64,000 bases of DNA, taken from NCBI GenBank assembly GCA_963757125.1, contig CAVWQP010000004.1, positions 992,001-1,056,000 on the forward strand. Reading direction: 5' to 3'. Positions within the stretch are counted from its first letter, which is position 1; the number at the start of each line of letters is the position of its first letter. Made by a program: the position numbers and the translations under genes. The DNA is from CAVVSD01 sp963757125. Its GTDB lineage: Bacteria > Actinomycetota > Thermoleophilia > Solirubrobacterales > Solirubrobacteraceae. Below the pieces are notes generated by a model. That model was not told the origin of the DNA, made no database searches, and saw nothing but the letters and a program-made list of their open reading frames with translations. This document shows, one piece after another, positions 24,766-32,352 of the stretch.

Positions 24766-25017
24766 ATGCTCGAGACCCCCCAGGCAGCACCCATCCACCG
24801 CCGCTTCTCCATCCGCACGACCCCGGACAACCACTTCCTCATCCTCCCCGAGGAGGTCCAGAGTCAGCCGGTCGCGGCGCCCGCGTCCAGGCGCTGGGCC
24901 CAGACCAGCACCTCGGCGACCGCCTGCCAGAGCTCCTCCGGCACCTCGGCCTCCAGGCGCAGACGCGCGAGAGCGTCGGCGAGGGCTGCGTCCTCGCGAA
25001 CCGCGACGCCCGCCTGA
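24766..25017 (+). CDS. Doubtful short ORF or gene remnant
   Basis: The frame starts MLETPQAAPIHRRFSIRTTP, divergent from the hydrolase and downstream of the twin operator. The first ~28 residues lie in free space and look protein-like; the remainder is antisense to the FlhB-like gene at 24864 and has the Ser/Arg bias of a shadow frame. It may be the 5' fragment of a gene interrupted near 24845, or nothing. Confidence 0.2.
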   Translation: MLETPQAAPIHRRFSIRTTPDNHFLILPEEVQSQPVAAPASRRWAQTSTSATACQSSSGTSASRRRRARASARAASSRTATPA

Positions 25018-25121
25018 CGGGCCGTCTCGACGATGCGGCGGGCGACCTCGCCCGACCCGGCCGCCACCACGCGCGGCGCGCCGTTGCCGTCGTAGCGCAG
25101 CGCTGCGGCGCGGTCAGGCAC
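24864..25121 (-). CDS. FlhB-like C-terminal domain protein (FhlB type)
   Basis: 85 residues matching only the cytoplasmic domain of the export-gate protein FlhB: RAAALRYDGNGAPRVVAAGS, a helix, then EVPEELWQAVAEVLVWAQRL. The self-cleaving NPTH site and the membrane part of FlhB are absent. Stand-alone copies of this kind occur in many flagellated bacteria and may help substrate switching. The GTG at 25121 overlaps the end of the preceding FliK-like gene by eight bases, so they form a pair. Confidence 0.78.
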   Translation of the reverse strand: MPDRAAALRYDGNGAPRVVAAGSGEVARRIVETARQAGVAVREDAALADALARLRLEAEVPEELWQAVAEVLVWAQRLDAGAATG

Positions 25122-25725
25122 GCAGGTCCACCGTCTCGTCGCGGGCGAGGACCTGCACGAGCGCCGGCCGCGCCGCCGCCGCGGCGAGGGCGCCCTGCAA
25201 CGCCGGGGCGCCACCGCGTGCGGCGCGCGCCGGCTCGCCTGCGCTCAGCTGCAGCGCCGCGCCGATCGCGTCGCCCGTGAGCGTCAGCGCGATGTCGATG
25301 CGCCCGAGGACGGGCGAGTCGTAGCGCACGAAGATCGATGTCGTCCCACCCTCCCGATCCTCCGACCCACGGGAGGCGCCGGCCTCGTCGTCGGGCTCGA
25401 CGAACAGCCGCGCGGTCGCCCCGTTGGGCAGCGCGATCGGCGGCAGCGTCGTGAGCTGCGCCGCCGTCTGCGCGGCCGGCGCGTCGGGGGTCTCGACGAC
25501 CTTCAGCACCAGCTTGTCGGACGACGCCTCCTGCACGCGGACGCGCAGCGCGTCGCCCTCCTTCACGCCCTCCGGCAGCTGCGCCGCGAGGCGCGCGCCG
25601 AGCAGCAGCAGCGTCCCGCGGTCGCCCTCGCGCGAGAGCACGCGGGCGCCCAGGATCGATCCCACCGTGAGCGGGACGTCCGGCGCGACGGCGCGCAGCA
25701 TCGTCAGGGCGACGGGAGCGGTCAT
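25114..25725 (-). CDS. FliK-like protein paired with the FlhB-like domain
   Basis: 203 residues. The N-terminal ~75 residues form a small beta domain (GARVLSREGDRGTLLLLGAR, LPEGVKEGDALRVRVQEAS), and residues ~125-160 (SIFVRYDSPVLGRIDIALTL) resemble the FliK C-terminal fold. Such proteins precede FhlB genes in several lineages. A role in export specificity is plausible, but the family call is tentative. It is divergent from flgF. Confidence 0.55.
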   Translation of the reverse strand: MTAPVALTMLRAVAPDVPLTVGSILGARVLSREGDRGTLLLLGARLAAQLPEGVKEGDALRVRVQEASSDKLVLKVVETPDAPAAQTAAQLTTLPPIALPNGATARLFVEPDDEAGASRGSEDREGGTTSIFVRYDSPVLGRIDIALTLTGDAIGAALQLSAGEPARAARGGAPALQGALAAAAARPALVQVLARDETVDLRA

Positions 25726-25735
25726 CCATCCGTCC

Positions 25736-25762
25736 TATCGGACGTTCAAGCCCTGGCTGTAG
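25736..25762 (-). promoter_or_regulatory. Weak sigma-28-like promoter for the FliK-like/FlhB-like pair
   Basis: CTACAG-N15-CCGATA on the minus strand, just upstream of ATG 25725 and overlapping the divergent flgF promoter. The -10 is good; the -35 matches poorly. Confidence 0.35.
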
Positions 25763-25774
25763 CTGCCGACCACC
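25745..25774 (+). promoter_or_regulatory. FliA (sigma-28)-like promoter for the flgF-flgL operon
   Basis: TTCAAG-N15-CCGACCACC on the plus strand. The first C of CCGA is 15 bases before ATG 25781, the same distance as at fliJ, so this operon probably starts with a leaderless mRNA. Confidence 0.6.
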
Positions 25775-25780
25775 GTGGTG

Positions 25781-26464
25781 ATGAACCGAGGCCTCTACGT
25801 CGCTGCGTCCGGCATGCTCGCCATGCAGGCCCGCCAGGACCAGCTCTCCAACGACCTCGCGAACGCCGCCACGCCCGGCTACAAGCAGGACCGCACCGCC
25901 CAGAAGGCGTTCGGCGAGCTGCTCGTCCGCAACGTGGCGGGCGACCAGCAGGTCGGGACCATGGCCGCCGGCGTTCGCCTCGAGGAGCAGACCACCGATC
26001 TCCGGGCCGCCCCGCTGCGGTCGACCGACGAGCCGCTCGACCTCGCCGTCGACGGCGAGGGCTACTTCGGCGTGCAGACCGACCAGGGCGTGCGCTACAC
26101 GCGCAACGGCCGGTTCGCCAGCGCCGCCGACGGCACGCTCGTCGACCAGATGGGCAACAAGGTCCTGGGCAAGGACGGCAAGCCCGTCAAGCTCAAGACC
26201 GACGGCACCGTCGACCCCGCCGCGGTGGGCGTCTTCGCCCTCACGAACGTCGTGAAGGCCGGCGACGGCAACTTCACCGGCCGCTCGACGGCCCAGGCCG
26301 CGGGCAAGGTCCGCACGGGCGAGCTCGAGGGCTCAGGCGTCGACGCCGCCCGCACGATGGTCGAGATGATGGCCTCGCTGCGCGCCTACGAGGCCGGCCA
26401 GAAGGCCCTCACGACGATCGACGACACGCTCGGCAAGGCCGCCGGGCTCGGCTCGATCCGCTAA
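25781..26464 (+). CDS. flgF: FlgF-type rod protein
   Basis: 227 residues from ATG 25781 (a GTG two codons earlier is possible). Rod motifs: MNRGLYVAASGMLAMQARQD, SNDLANAATPGYKQD, PLDLAVDGEGYFGVQT, YTRNGRF, and the C-terminal GSGVDAARTMVEMMASLRAY. It is shorter than FlgG and is the first of two FlgF/FlgG-like genes in tandem, so it is taken as the proximal FlgF. FlgF and FlgG are homologous and the split is by position and length. Confidence 0.83.
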   Translation: MNRGLYVAASGMLAMQARQDQLSNDLANAATPGYKQDRTAQKAFGELLVRNVAGDQQVGTMAAGVRLEEQTTDLRAAPLRSTDEPLDLAVDGEGYFGVQTDQGVRYTRNGRFASAADGTLVDQMGNKVLGKDGKPVKLKTDGTVDPAAVGVFALTNVVKAGDGNFTGRSTAQAAGKVRTGELEGSGVDAARTMVEMMASLRAYEAGQKALTTIDDTLGKAAGLGSIR

Positions 26465-26508
26465 GCGGCTCAAGTCCTCCCTCACCCGACCGACCACACG
26501 GGACACCG

Positions 26509-27243
26509 ATGCTCGAAGGCATGTACTCAGCAGCCGCCGGCATGGCGGCACAGCAGCAGCGGCTCGACGCGGTCTCCAACGACATCGCCAACGCGAACAC
26601 GACGGGCTACAAGCGCGTCCGCGTCGCGTTCCGCGATCTCCTCTACACGCCCGAGTGGGTCGCCACGCAGAAGGGCGTCACCGAGGGCGCGGGGGCGAAG
26701 GCGACCACCGTCGGCCGCGGCTACGCACAGGGCGCGTTCCAGCGCACGGACGAGCCGCTCGACGTCGCGCTCCAGGGCCAGGGCTTCATCAAGATGAAGC
26801 GCGAGGGCAAGGACGTCCTCACCCGCGACGGCGACTTCCGCTTCGACGACAAGGGCCGCCTCGGCAACTCGCGCGGCGACCTCGTCGAGCCCCCGATCTC
26901 CCTCCCCGCCGGCGGCGACGAGCGCAACGTCAAGATCGCCCCGGACGGCAGCGTCACGCTCGACGGCAAGGCGCTCGGCAAGCTCTCGATCGTCAACGTG
27001 CCCTCGCAGGACGGCCTGCAGCCGCTCGGCGACAACGCCTTCGCCGCGACCGCCGAGAGCGGCGCGGTCCGCGCGGCCGACCCCTCCACGAAGCTCGAGC
27101 AGGGCGTGCTGGAGATGTCCAACGTCGACATGGGCGACGCGATGAGCACGATGCTCGAGTCCCAGCGCGCCTACGAGATGGCGTCGAAGGCCATCCAGGC
27201 GCAGGACCGCGCCGCCGAGATCGCCAACGGGATCAAGCGATGA
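26509..27243 (+). CDS. flgG: FlgG distal rod protein
   Basis: 244 residues: MLEGMYSAAAGMAAQQQRLD, SNDIANANTTGYKRVRVAFR with LLYTPE (the segment specific to FlgG), PLDVALQGQGFIKM, TRDGDFRFDDKGRL, and C-terminal LEMSNVDMGDAMSTMLESQR. It forms the distal rod. The stop overlaps the flgJ ATG by four bases. Confidence 0.88.
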   Translation: MLEGMYSAAAGMAAQQQRLDAVSNDIANANTTGYKRVRVAFRDLLYTPEWVATQKGVTEGAGAKATTVGRGYAQGAFQRTDEPLDVALQGQGFIKMKREGKDVLTRDGDFRFDDKGRLGNSRGDLVEPPISLPAGGDERNVKIAPDGSVTLDGKALGKLSIVNVPSQDGLQPLGDNAFAATAESGAVRAADPSTKLEQGVLEMSNVDMGDAMSTMLESQRAYEMASKAIQAQDRAAEIANGIKR

Positions 27244-27539
27244 GCGCGGCGATGCCCCCCATCGACAACGCGTACCTGCCGGCCGACGTCCGCAACGGGA
27301 CGAAGGAGCGCCGCCAGCAGTACGACGCCGCGCTCTCCTTCGAGCGCCAGCTCGTCGGCGAGCTCACGAAGCAGCTCTCCAAGACGGCGCAGCCGGCCGA
27401 CGGCTCGCAGGGCTCCGCCGCCACCCAGACCTACCGCGACATGCTCCCGGGCGCGATGGCCGACGCCGTCATGGCCGAGGGCGGGCTCGGGCTCGCGCAG
27501 CAGATCGACAAGGCCATGACCCAGGAGGGCACCAAGTGA
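27240..27539 (+). CDS. flgJ: FlgJ-like rod-binding protein (no muramidase domain)
   Basis: 99 residues. The region SFERQLVGELTKQL through YRDMLPGAMADAVMAEGGLGLAQQIDKAM matches the N-terminal rod-capping domain of FlgJ. The glucosaminidase domain of enteric FlgJ is absent; the SLT transglycosylase at 10163 probably supplies wall hydrolysis. It is overlapped on both sides by four bases. Confidence 0.82.
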   Translation: MSAAMPPIDNAYLPADVRNGTKERRQQYDAALSFERQLVGELTKQLSKTAQPADGSQGSAATQTYRDMLPGAMADAVMAEGGLGLAQQIDKAMTQEGTK

Positions 27540-28084
27540 GCGCCACGCTGCTCCCCTCGGCTCCGGCGCGGTCGGGGCTCGGCCCCGCGCTGCTCGCCCA
27601 CCTCGACGACCAGCTCGCCTCCACCGGGCGCCTGCTGCAGATCGTCCTCGGCCAGGCCACCGCGATCCGCGACCGCGACGTCGACACCGTCCTGTCCGCG
27701 ATCACCGAGATCCAGGGCGAGATGGACCGGCGCGCCGGTCTCGAGCGCGTCCGCGCGCAGATCCTCACCCACGCCGGCGCCCAGCTCGGCGTCCAGGCGC
27801 ACGTCGTCACGCTCGACGCGATCTGCTCGCTCATCGCGCCGACCGACGCGCTCGCCGCCCGCGAGCGCAGCGCGCAGCTGCGCGGCATGCTCGCCGAGGT
27901 CGGCCGCCAGCACCAGGCCAACCGCATCCTCATGCGGCAGGAGCTCTCCTTCCTCGAGCACCTCACCCGCCTGCTGGGCGGCGAGGAGCACGGCGGCTAC
28001 GCGCCGGGTGGGCGGGGATTGGTTGGTGCCCCCGCGCATCCCGCCTCCGCCAACCCGCACCGCGTCCTGGACCTGCAGGCATGA
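27536..28084 (+). CDS. flgN: FlgN-like chaperone for FlgK/FlgL
   Basis: 182 residues, GTG start overlapping flgJ. Long amphipathic helices (LLQIVLGQATAIRDRDVDTV, LRGMLAEVGRQHQANRILMR) are characteristic of FlgN, and it sits directly before flgK with a four-base overlap. The C-terminal ~35 residues are Gly/Pro/Ala-rich. It should keep FlgK and FlgL export-competent. Confidence 0.78.
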   Translation: MSATLLPSAPARSGLGPALLAHLDDQLASTGRLLQIVLGQATAIRDRDVDTVLSAITEIQGEMDRRAGLERVRAQILTHAGAQLGVQAHVVTLDAICSLIAPTDALAARERSAQLRGMLAEVGRQHQANRILMRQELSFLEHLTRLLGGEEHGGYAPGGRGLVGAPAHPASANPHRVLDLQA

Positions 28085-29397
28085 CGTCGATCTCGACCTT
28101 CTCCGGCCTGCAGACGTCGCTGCGCGGCCTGCTCGCGCAGCAGCGCAGCCTCGACGTCACGGCGCACAACATCGCCAACGCGCAGACCGAGGGCTACAGC
28201 CGCCAGGAGGCGGTCCTCGGCACCTCGACGCCGTACACGATCTCCTCCGGCGTGCTCGCGAGCGGCGCCGGCGCGCAGCTCGGCCAGGGCGTCGACGTCC
28301 TCGAGTACCGCCGCATGCGCGACTCGTTCCTGGACCTGCAGTACCGGGCCCAGAACATGGCGCTGGGCGAGAAGACGACGACGGCCGACGGCCTGTCGCG
28401 CGTCGAGGACCAGCTCGGCGAGCCGGGCGACGACGCGATCTCCGGCCTGCTGGGCAAGTTCTGGGACTCCTGGGGCGCCCTGGAGTCCAACCCGACCGAC
28501 GGCGCGGCCAAGGCCGCCGTGATCTCCAGCGGGCAGGCCCTGGCCGGCGCGCTGAAGGACCTCGACAGCCGCCTCGGCTCCCTGTCGGACACCGCCTCCG
28601 CCGAGTACGCCTCGCTCACCACGGACGCGGGCAACGACGTCGGCGGCTACGCCAACCAGCTCGCGTCGCTCAACAAGGCGATCAAGGAGCAGATGGCCGT
28701 CGGGCGCCAGCCCAACGACCTGCTCGACCAGCGCGACCTCGTCCTCGACAAGCTGTCGGCGCTCGGGCAGGTCTCCACGAGCGACACGGACGGCGACGGC
28801 TCCCTCGACATCTCCTTCGGCGGCGCCGCGACGCCGCTCGTGGACGGCTCCACCGGCACGGTGACCTGGCCGCAGACGCTGACGTCGCCCGGCGGCAAGC
28901 TCGGCGCGCTGCAGGCGCTGCAGACGACCATCGCCGGCTACCGCTCGCAGCTCGACGCCGTCGCGAACAACCTCGCGACCGGCGTGAACGCGATCCACGG
29001 CACGCCCCCGTTCTTCACGGGCACGACCGCCTCGACGCTGACGGTCAACGTCTCGATCTCGACGCTCAAGGCCGGCACCTCCGGCACCGCGGGCGACAAC
29101 GGGATCGCGCGCGCCGTCGGCGCCCTGCGCAACGGCACGATCGACGCCGGCTACTCGGGCTTCGTCCGCCAGGTCGCCTCCGACGCCAGCGAGGCCAACC
29201 GCGCCTCCACGACGCAGTCGTCGATCGTGACGACGCTCGATGAGCGGCGCGCGTCGGTCTCCGGCGTCTCCCTCGACGAGGAGATGACGAACATGATCCG
29301 CTTCCAGCGCGGCTACCAGGCCTCGTCGCGCGCGATGTCGACGATGGACGAGATGCTCGACACGCTCATCAACCGGACCGGAAGGGTCGGTCTCTAG
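28081..29397 (+). CDS. flgK: FlgK hook-filament junction protein 1
   Basis: 438 residues. N-terminal FSGLQTSLRGLLAQQRSLDV, AHNIANAQTEGYSRQEAVL (the HNIANANTPGYSRQ signature), internal NDLLDQRDLVLDKLSAL and C-terminal GVSLDEEMTNMIRFQRGYQA all belong to FlgK (HAP1). It joins hook to filament. It is shorter than enteric FlgK (547) because the variable domains are reduced. Confidence 0.93.
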   Translation: MTSISTFSGLQTSLRGLLAQQRSLDVTAHNIANAQTEGYSRQEAVLGTSTPYTISSGVLASGAGAQLGQGVDVLEYRRMRDSFLDLQYRAQNMALGEKTTTADGLSRVEDQLGEPGDDAISGLLGKFWDSWGALESNPTDGAAKAAVISSGQALAGALKDLDSRLGSLSDTASAEYASLTTDAGNDVGGYANQLASLNKAIKEQMAVGRQPNDLLDQRDLVLDKLSALGQVSTSDTDGDGSLDISFGGAATPLVDGSTGTVTWPQTLTSPGGKLGALQALQTTIAGYRSQLDAVANNLATGVNAIHGTPPFFTGTTASTLTVNVSISTLKAGTSGTAGDNGIARAVGALRNGTIDAGYSGFVRQVASDASEANRASTTQSSIVTTLDERRASVSGVSLDEEMTNMIRFQRGYQASSRAMSTMDEMLDTLINRTGRVGL

Positions 29398-29400
29398 GCC

Positions 29401-30303
29401 ATGCGCATCACCGAGGGCATCATCTCCGGCCGCAACCTGGCCGACCTCCAGCGCGCCAACGCCGCCGTCGCCAAGGCCTCCATGCAGGTCTCGACCGGCA
29501 ACCGCATGCAGCGCCCGTCCGACGACCCGCAGGGCGTGCAGAAGGCACTGAACCTGCGCGGCGATCTCGCGGCGACGGCACAGTACATGGACACCGCCGG
29601 CGCGTCGCAGGGCTGGGCGCAGGCCACCGACGACGCGCTCTCGGACATCAACGACGTCCTGCAGCGCGCCCGTGAGGCGGTCGTCCAGGGCGGCAACGGC
29701 ACCATGAGCCAGAAGGACCGCAACGACATCGCCACGCAGATCGATCAGCTGATCGGGCAGGCGAAGGCGTCCGGCAACGCGACCTTCGACGGCCAGTACA
29801 TCTTCGCCGGCCAGAAGACCGACACCGCCCCCTACGACCCCGACGGCGCCGACACCTACAACGGCGACACCGGCTCGATCGTCCGCACGATCGGCCCCGG
29901 CGTCTCCGTGCAGCTGAACGGCAGCATGGGCAGCGTCCTGGGCAACGGCAGCGACGGCAAGGCGCTCCAGGTCCTCCGCGACATCGCCACGCACCTGCGC
30001 GGCGGCACCGCGGCCGACACGAACGCGCTGCGCACGAGCGACCTCTCGGCGATCGACGCCAGCATGGCCGACGTGAGCACCGCGCGGGCCGAGGCCGGCG
30101 CGCTCTCCAACCGCCTCACCACGGCCACCAACCGGCTCACCGACCTGCAGACCTCCACCGAGAAGGTGCGATCCGGCGTCGAGTACGTCGATCTGGCGGA
30201 GGCGATCTCCACGCTGTCGAGCCAGCAGGCCGTGTACCAGGCAGCGCTCCAGGCGACGGGCTCCAGCCTCAGCCAGCGGACGCTCATGGACTTCCTCGGT
30301 TAG
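29401..30303 (+). CDS. flgL: FlgL hook-filament junction protein 3
   Basis: 300 residues starting MRITEGIISGRNLADLQRAN, with QVSTGNRMQRPSDDPQGVQK (FlgL signature of the flagellin N-terminal fold), and a flagellin-like C-terminus (VEYVDLAEAISTLSSQQAVY, SLSQRTLMDFL). It forms the last junction layer beneath the filament. It starts 4 bp after flgK. Confidence 0.93.
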   Translation: MRITEGIISGRNLADLQRANAAVAKASMQVSTGNRMQRPSDDPQGVQKALNLRGDLAATAQYMDTAGASQGWAQATDDALSDINDVLQRAREAVVQGGNGTMSQKDRNDIATQIDQLIGQAKASGNATFDGQYIFAGQKTDTAPYDPDGADTYNGDTGSIVRTIGPGVSVQLNGSMGSVLGNGSDGKALQVLRDIATHLRGGTAADTNALRTSDLSAIDASMADVSTARAEAGALSNRLTTATNRLTDLQTSTEKVRSGVEYVDLAEAISTLSSQQAVYQAALQATGSSLSQRTLMDFLG

Positions 30304-30332
30304 CAGATCGGGTAGCACGTACGTGTCCGGCA

Positions 30333-30361
30333 CTCAAGTTCCACCCGCAAACGCCGACATA
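30333..30361 (+). promoter_or_regulatory. FliA (sigma-28)-like promoter for fliW-csrA-flagellin
   Basis: CTCAAG-N15-CCGACATA on the plus strand, the best-matching site. Transcription would start near 30367 and give a 35-base leader to fliW. Confidence 0.65.
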
Positions 30362-30402
30362 TGTACGTGATGGCCACCGCCCACCACACCCATGGAGGAT
30401 CC

Positions 30403-30855
30403 GTGGACGCAGTGACTCTCCGGTCCACACGCTTCGGCGAGCTCGAGGTTCCCGCCGAGGCGGTGATCGAGTTCCCGAACGGCCTCATCGGCCTCGGTGG
30501 CTCCCGGTACACGCTCCTGGCCCGCTCCGACGAGGCCATGTTCGTCTGGCTGCACTCGGTCGACGATCCCGCGATCGCGATCCCGCTCACCAACCCGTGG
30601 AAGTTCTTCGCGGACTACGCCGTCGAGCTCTCCGACAGCGACCAGGAGCGGATCGGCATCGAAGACCCCGCCGCCGCGCAGGTCTACGTGACGGTCCGCG
30701 CCGCCGAGGCGATCGAGGACTTCACCGCCAACCTCCGCGCGCCCATCCTCCTCGTGGAGGGCCGCGGCTTCCAGGTGATCAACCAGGCACCCGACTCACC
30801 CGTGCGGATCCCGCTGCTGGCGGGCGTCGCCGACAAGGCCGGCCAGGCCGCGTAG
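30403..30855 (+). CDS. fliW: FliW flagellar assembly factor (CsrA antagonist)
   Basis: 150 residues from GTG 30403, chosen because GGAGG (30394-30398) precedes it and the length equals typical FliW. Motifs: RFGELEVPAEAVIEFPNGLI, FVWLHSVDDPAIAIPLTNPW, and NLRAPILLVEGRGFQVI. FliW binds flagellin; when flagellin is secreted, free FliW binds CsrA and lifts CsrA repression of flagellin translation. csrA and flagellin follow directly, so the complete switch is in one unit. Confidence 0.93.
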   Translation: MDAVTLRSTRFGELEVPAEAVIEFPNGLIGLGGSRYTLLARSDEAMFVWLHSVDDPAIAIPLTNPWKFFADYAVELSDSDQERIGIEDPAAAQVYVTVRAAEAIEDFTANLRAPILLVEGRGFQVINQAPDSPVRIPLLAGVADKAGQAA

Positions 30856-30892
30856 CCCGAAGCCAGCACCTTTCCAAGGAGGAATCCCCCAC

Positions 30893-31120
30893 ATGCTCAT
30901 CATCACCCGTCGTCCCGGAGAGAAGGTCATGCTCGGCGACGACGTCGTGGTCGAGGTGATCGAGGTCAGCGGCTCGAGCGTCCGCATCGGCATCGCAGCC
31001 CCGCGGTCCGTCCCGGTGTACCGGGAGGAGATCTGGCGGGCAGTCAAGGAGGAGAACGCGGCCGCCGCCGCGTCCCCCGTCACCGACCTTCCCCAGAACG
31101 TCCCGGCCTCCAAGGCCTAG
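30893..31120 (+). CDS. csrA: CsrA translational regulator
   Basis: 75 residues, ATG preceded by AAGGAGG. The core is classical: MLIITRRPGEKVMLGDDVVV, VRIGIAAPRSVPVYREEIW. The RNA-binding strands (LIITRR and the region around R-x-x-V-P-V-x-R-E-E) are intact. A 20-residue Ala/Pro/Ser tail follows. CsrA binds GGA motifs in mRNA leaders. Candidate targets in this window are flagellin (GGA in its Shine-Dalgarno site) and the hairpins at flaG, flgB and flgE. Confidence 0.95.
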   Translation: MLIITRRPGEKVMLGDDVVVEVIEVSGSSVRIGIAAPRSVPVYREEIWRAVKEENAAAAASPVTDLPQNVPASKA

Positions 31121-31183
31121 AGCTCTCCGCCACTCCGCCACTCCCCCGCCCTCCCTCCCTCCCTCAAGGAACCACAACCCGAG

Positions 31184-31993
31184 ATGTCCCTCAGGATCCA
31201 GAACAACATCGAGGCGATGGGCGCGCACCGCGCGCTCCTCCAGAACAACGACAAGCTGTCGAAGTCGATGGAGCGCCTCAGCTCCGGCTACCGCATCAAC
31301 CGCGCCGCGGACGACGCGGCCGGCCTCGCGATCTCCGAGCGCATGCGCGCGCAGATCAGCGGCGTCCAGCAGGCGAACCGCAACGCCCAGGACGGCATCT
31401 CGATGGTCCAGACGGCGGAAGGTTCGCTGGACGAGGTCCACTCGATGCTGCAGCGCGTCCGCGAGCTCGCCGTCCAGTTCAAGAACGGCTCGCTGAGCGA
31501 CAACGACCGCGCCGCGATCCAGACCGAGGTCAACCAGCTCGCGTCCGAGATCGAGCGCATCGGCTCCAGCGCCGAGTTCAACGGCATCAAGGTCCTGAAC
31601 GCGGCCGTCACGATCACCTTCCAGGTCGGCGCCAACGACTCCGACTCCGTCGGCGTCGGCACGATCTCCCTCGGCGCCTCGATCAGCTCGGCCGTGTTCG
31701 CGCTGTCGTCGGCGGCGAACACCGATCTCGACGAGATCGACTCCGCCATCGACGCGGTCAGCGCGCAGCGCTCGACGTTCGGCGCGGTGCAGAACCGCTT
31801 CGAGCACCTCATGAACGGGCTCAGCGTCTACCAGGAGAACCTCGTCTCGTCCGAGTCGCGCATCCGCGACGTGGACATGGCCGAGGAGATGACGACGATG
31901 ACGAAGTACCAGATCCTGCAGCAGGCCGGGACCTCGATGCTGGCGCAGGCCAACCAGCTGCCCCAGTCGGTCCTGTCGCTCCTCCGCGGCTGA
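31184..31993 (+). CDS. fliC: Flagellin (short, D0-D1 only)
   Basis: 269 residues. N-terminal D0/D1: MSLRIQNNIEAMGAHRALLQ, MERLSSGYRINRAADDAAGL, QDGISMVQTAEGSLDEVHSM and AVQFKNGSLSDNDRAAIQTE. C-terminal D1/D0: MNGLSVYQENLVSSESRIRD, MTKYQILQQAGTSMLAQANQ, ending LLRG. Only ~60 residues separate the two halves, so outer domains D2/D3 are absent. AAGGAACC before the ATG contains a GGA that CsrA could cover. A strong hairpin terminator follows. Confidence 0.96.
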   Translation: MSLRIQNNIEAMGAHRALLQNNDKLSKSMERLSSGYRINRAADDAAGLAISERMRAQISGVQQANRNAQDGISMVQTAEGSLDEVHSMLQRVRELAVQFKNGSLSDNDRAAIQTEVNQLASEIERIGSSAEFNGIKVLNAAVTITFQVGANDSDSVGVGTISLGASISSAVFALSSAANTDLDEIDSAIDAVSAQRSTFGAVQNRFEHLMNGLSVYQENLVSSESRIRDVDMAEEMTTMTKYQILQQAGTSMLAQANQLPQSVLSLLRG

Positions 31994-31995
31994 GA

Positions 31996-32049
31996 AATCC
32001 GGCCACCCTTCGCCGCGCACGGCGTGCGTTGGAGGGCCGGATTCCTTTA
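31996..32049 (+). terminator. Flagellin transcription terminator
   Basis: AATCCGGCC (31996-32004) pairs perfectly with GGCCGGATT (32035-32043), with an inner CGCCG/CGGCG pair, and CCTTTAG follows. It starts three bases after the flagellin stop. Confidence 0.7.
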
Positions 32050-32144
32050 GCGAGTTAGCCCGCTGGCGTCGCCCACGACATCACCGTCGCGAGCTAACTC
32101 GCGGGCGACCAGAGCTCGCCCGACCCGAGTCGCTCGGGTCGGGC
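32050..32144. repeat. Two further inverted repeats after flagellin
   Basis: GCGAGTTAGC (32050-32059) and GCTAACTCGC (32093-32102) are a perfect 10-bp inverted repeat around a 33-base loop. GCCCGACCCGAG (32118-32129) and CTCGGGTCGGGC (32133-32144) form a 12-bp hairpin with a 3-base loop. Both lie between convergent transcripts and may act as insulating or bidirectional terminators. The first carries the stop codon of the DsbA-like fragment. Confidence 0.6.
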
Positions 32145-32327
32145 CCTGAAGTCAAGGGCCAGCTCCCACAGCGCCGCCGCCGGCTCGGAGAACTCGCGCG
32201 CGAGGCCGCCCATCACGTAGGTGATCGACACCCCGTCGCCGAACTCACCCTGGATGCGCCGCAGAGCAGGTTCGGCCGCCCACGACCACGGACAGGCGGG
32301 ATCGGTGTAGTAGATGACGTGGACCAC
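32094..32327 (-). pseudogene. DsbA/FrnE-like thioredoxin-fold protein, truncated
   Basis: 77 residues from a GTG: HVIYYTDPACPWSWAAEPAL then ITYVMGGLAREF, the N-terminal strand and CPWSW active-site motif of DsbA-family oxidoreductases (the type with a single active-site Cys). Full proteins are ~200-300 residues; here a stop falls inside an inverted repeat and flagellin begins 100 bp further on, so the rest is missing. It is most likely a remnant left by a rearrangement beside the flagellar cluster. Confidence 0.6.
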
Positions 32328-32352
32328 GATCTCGGCGGGGGACAATAGGACG

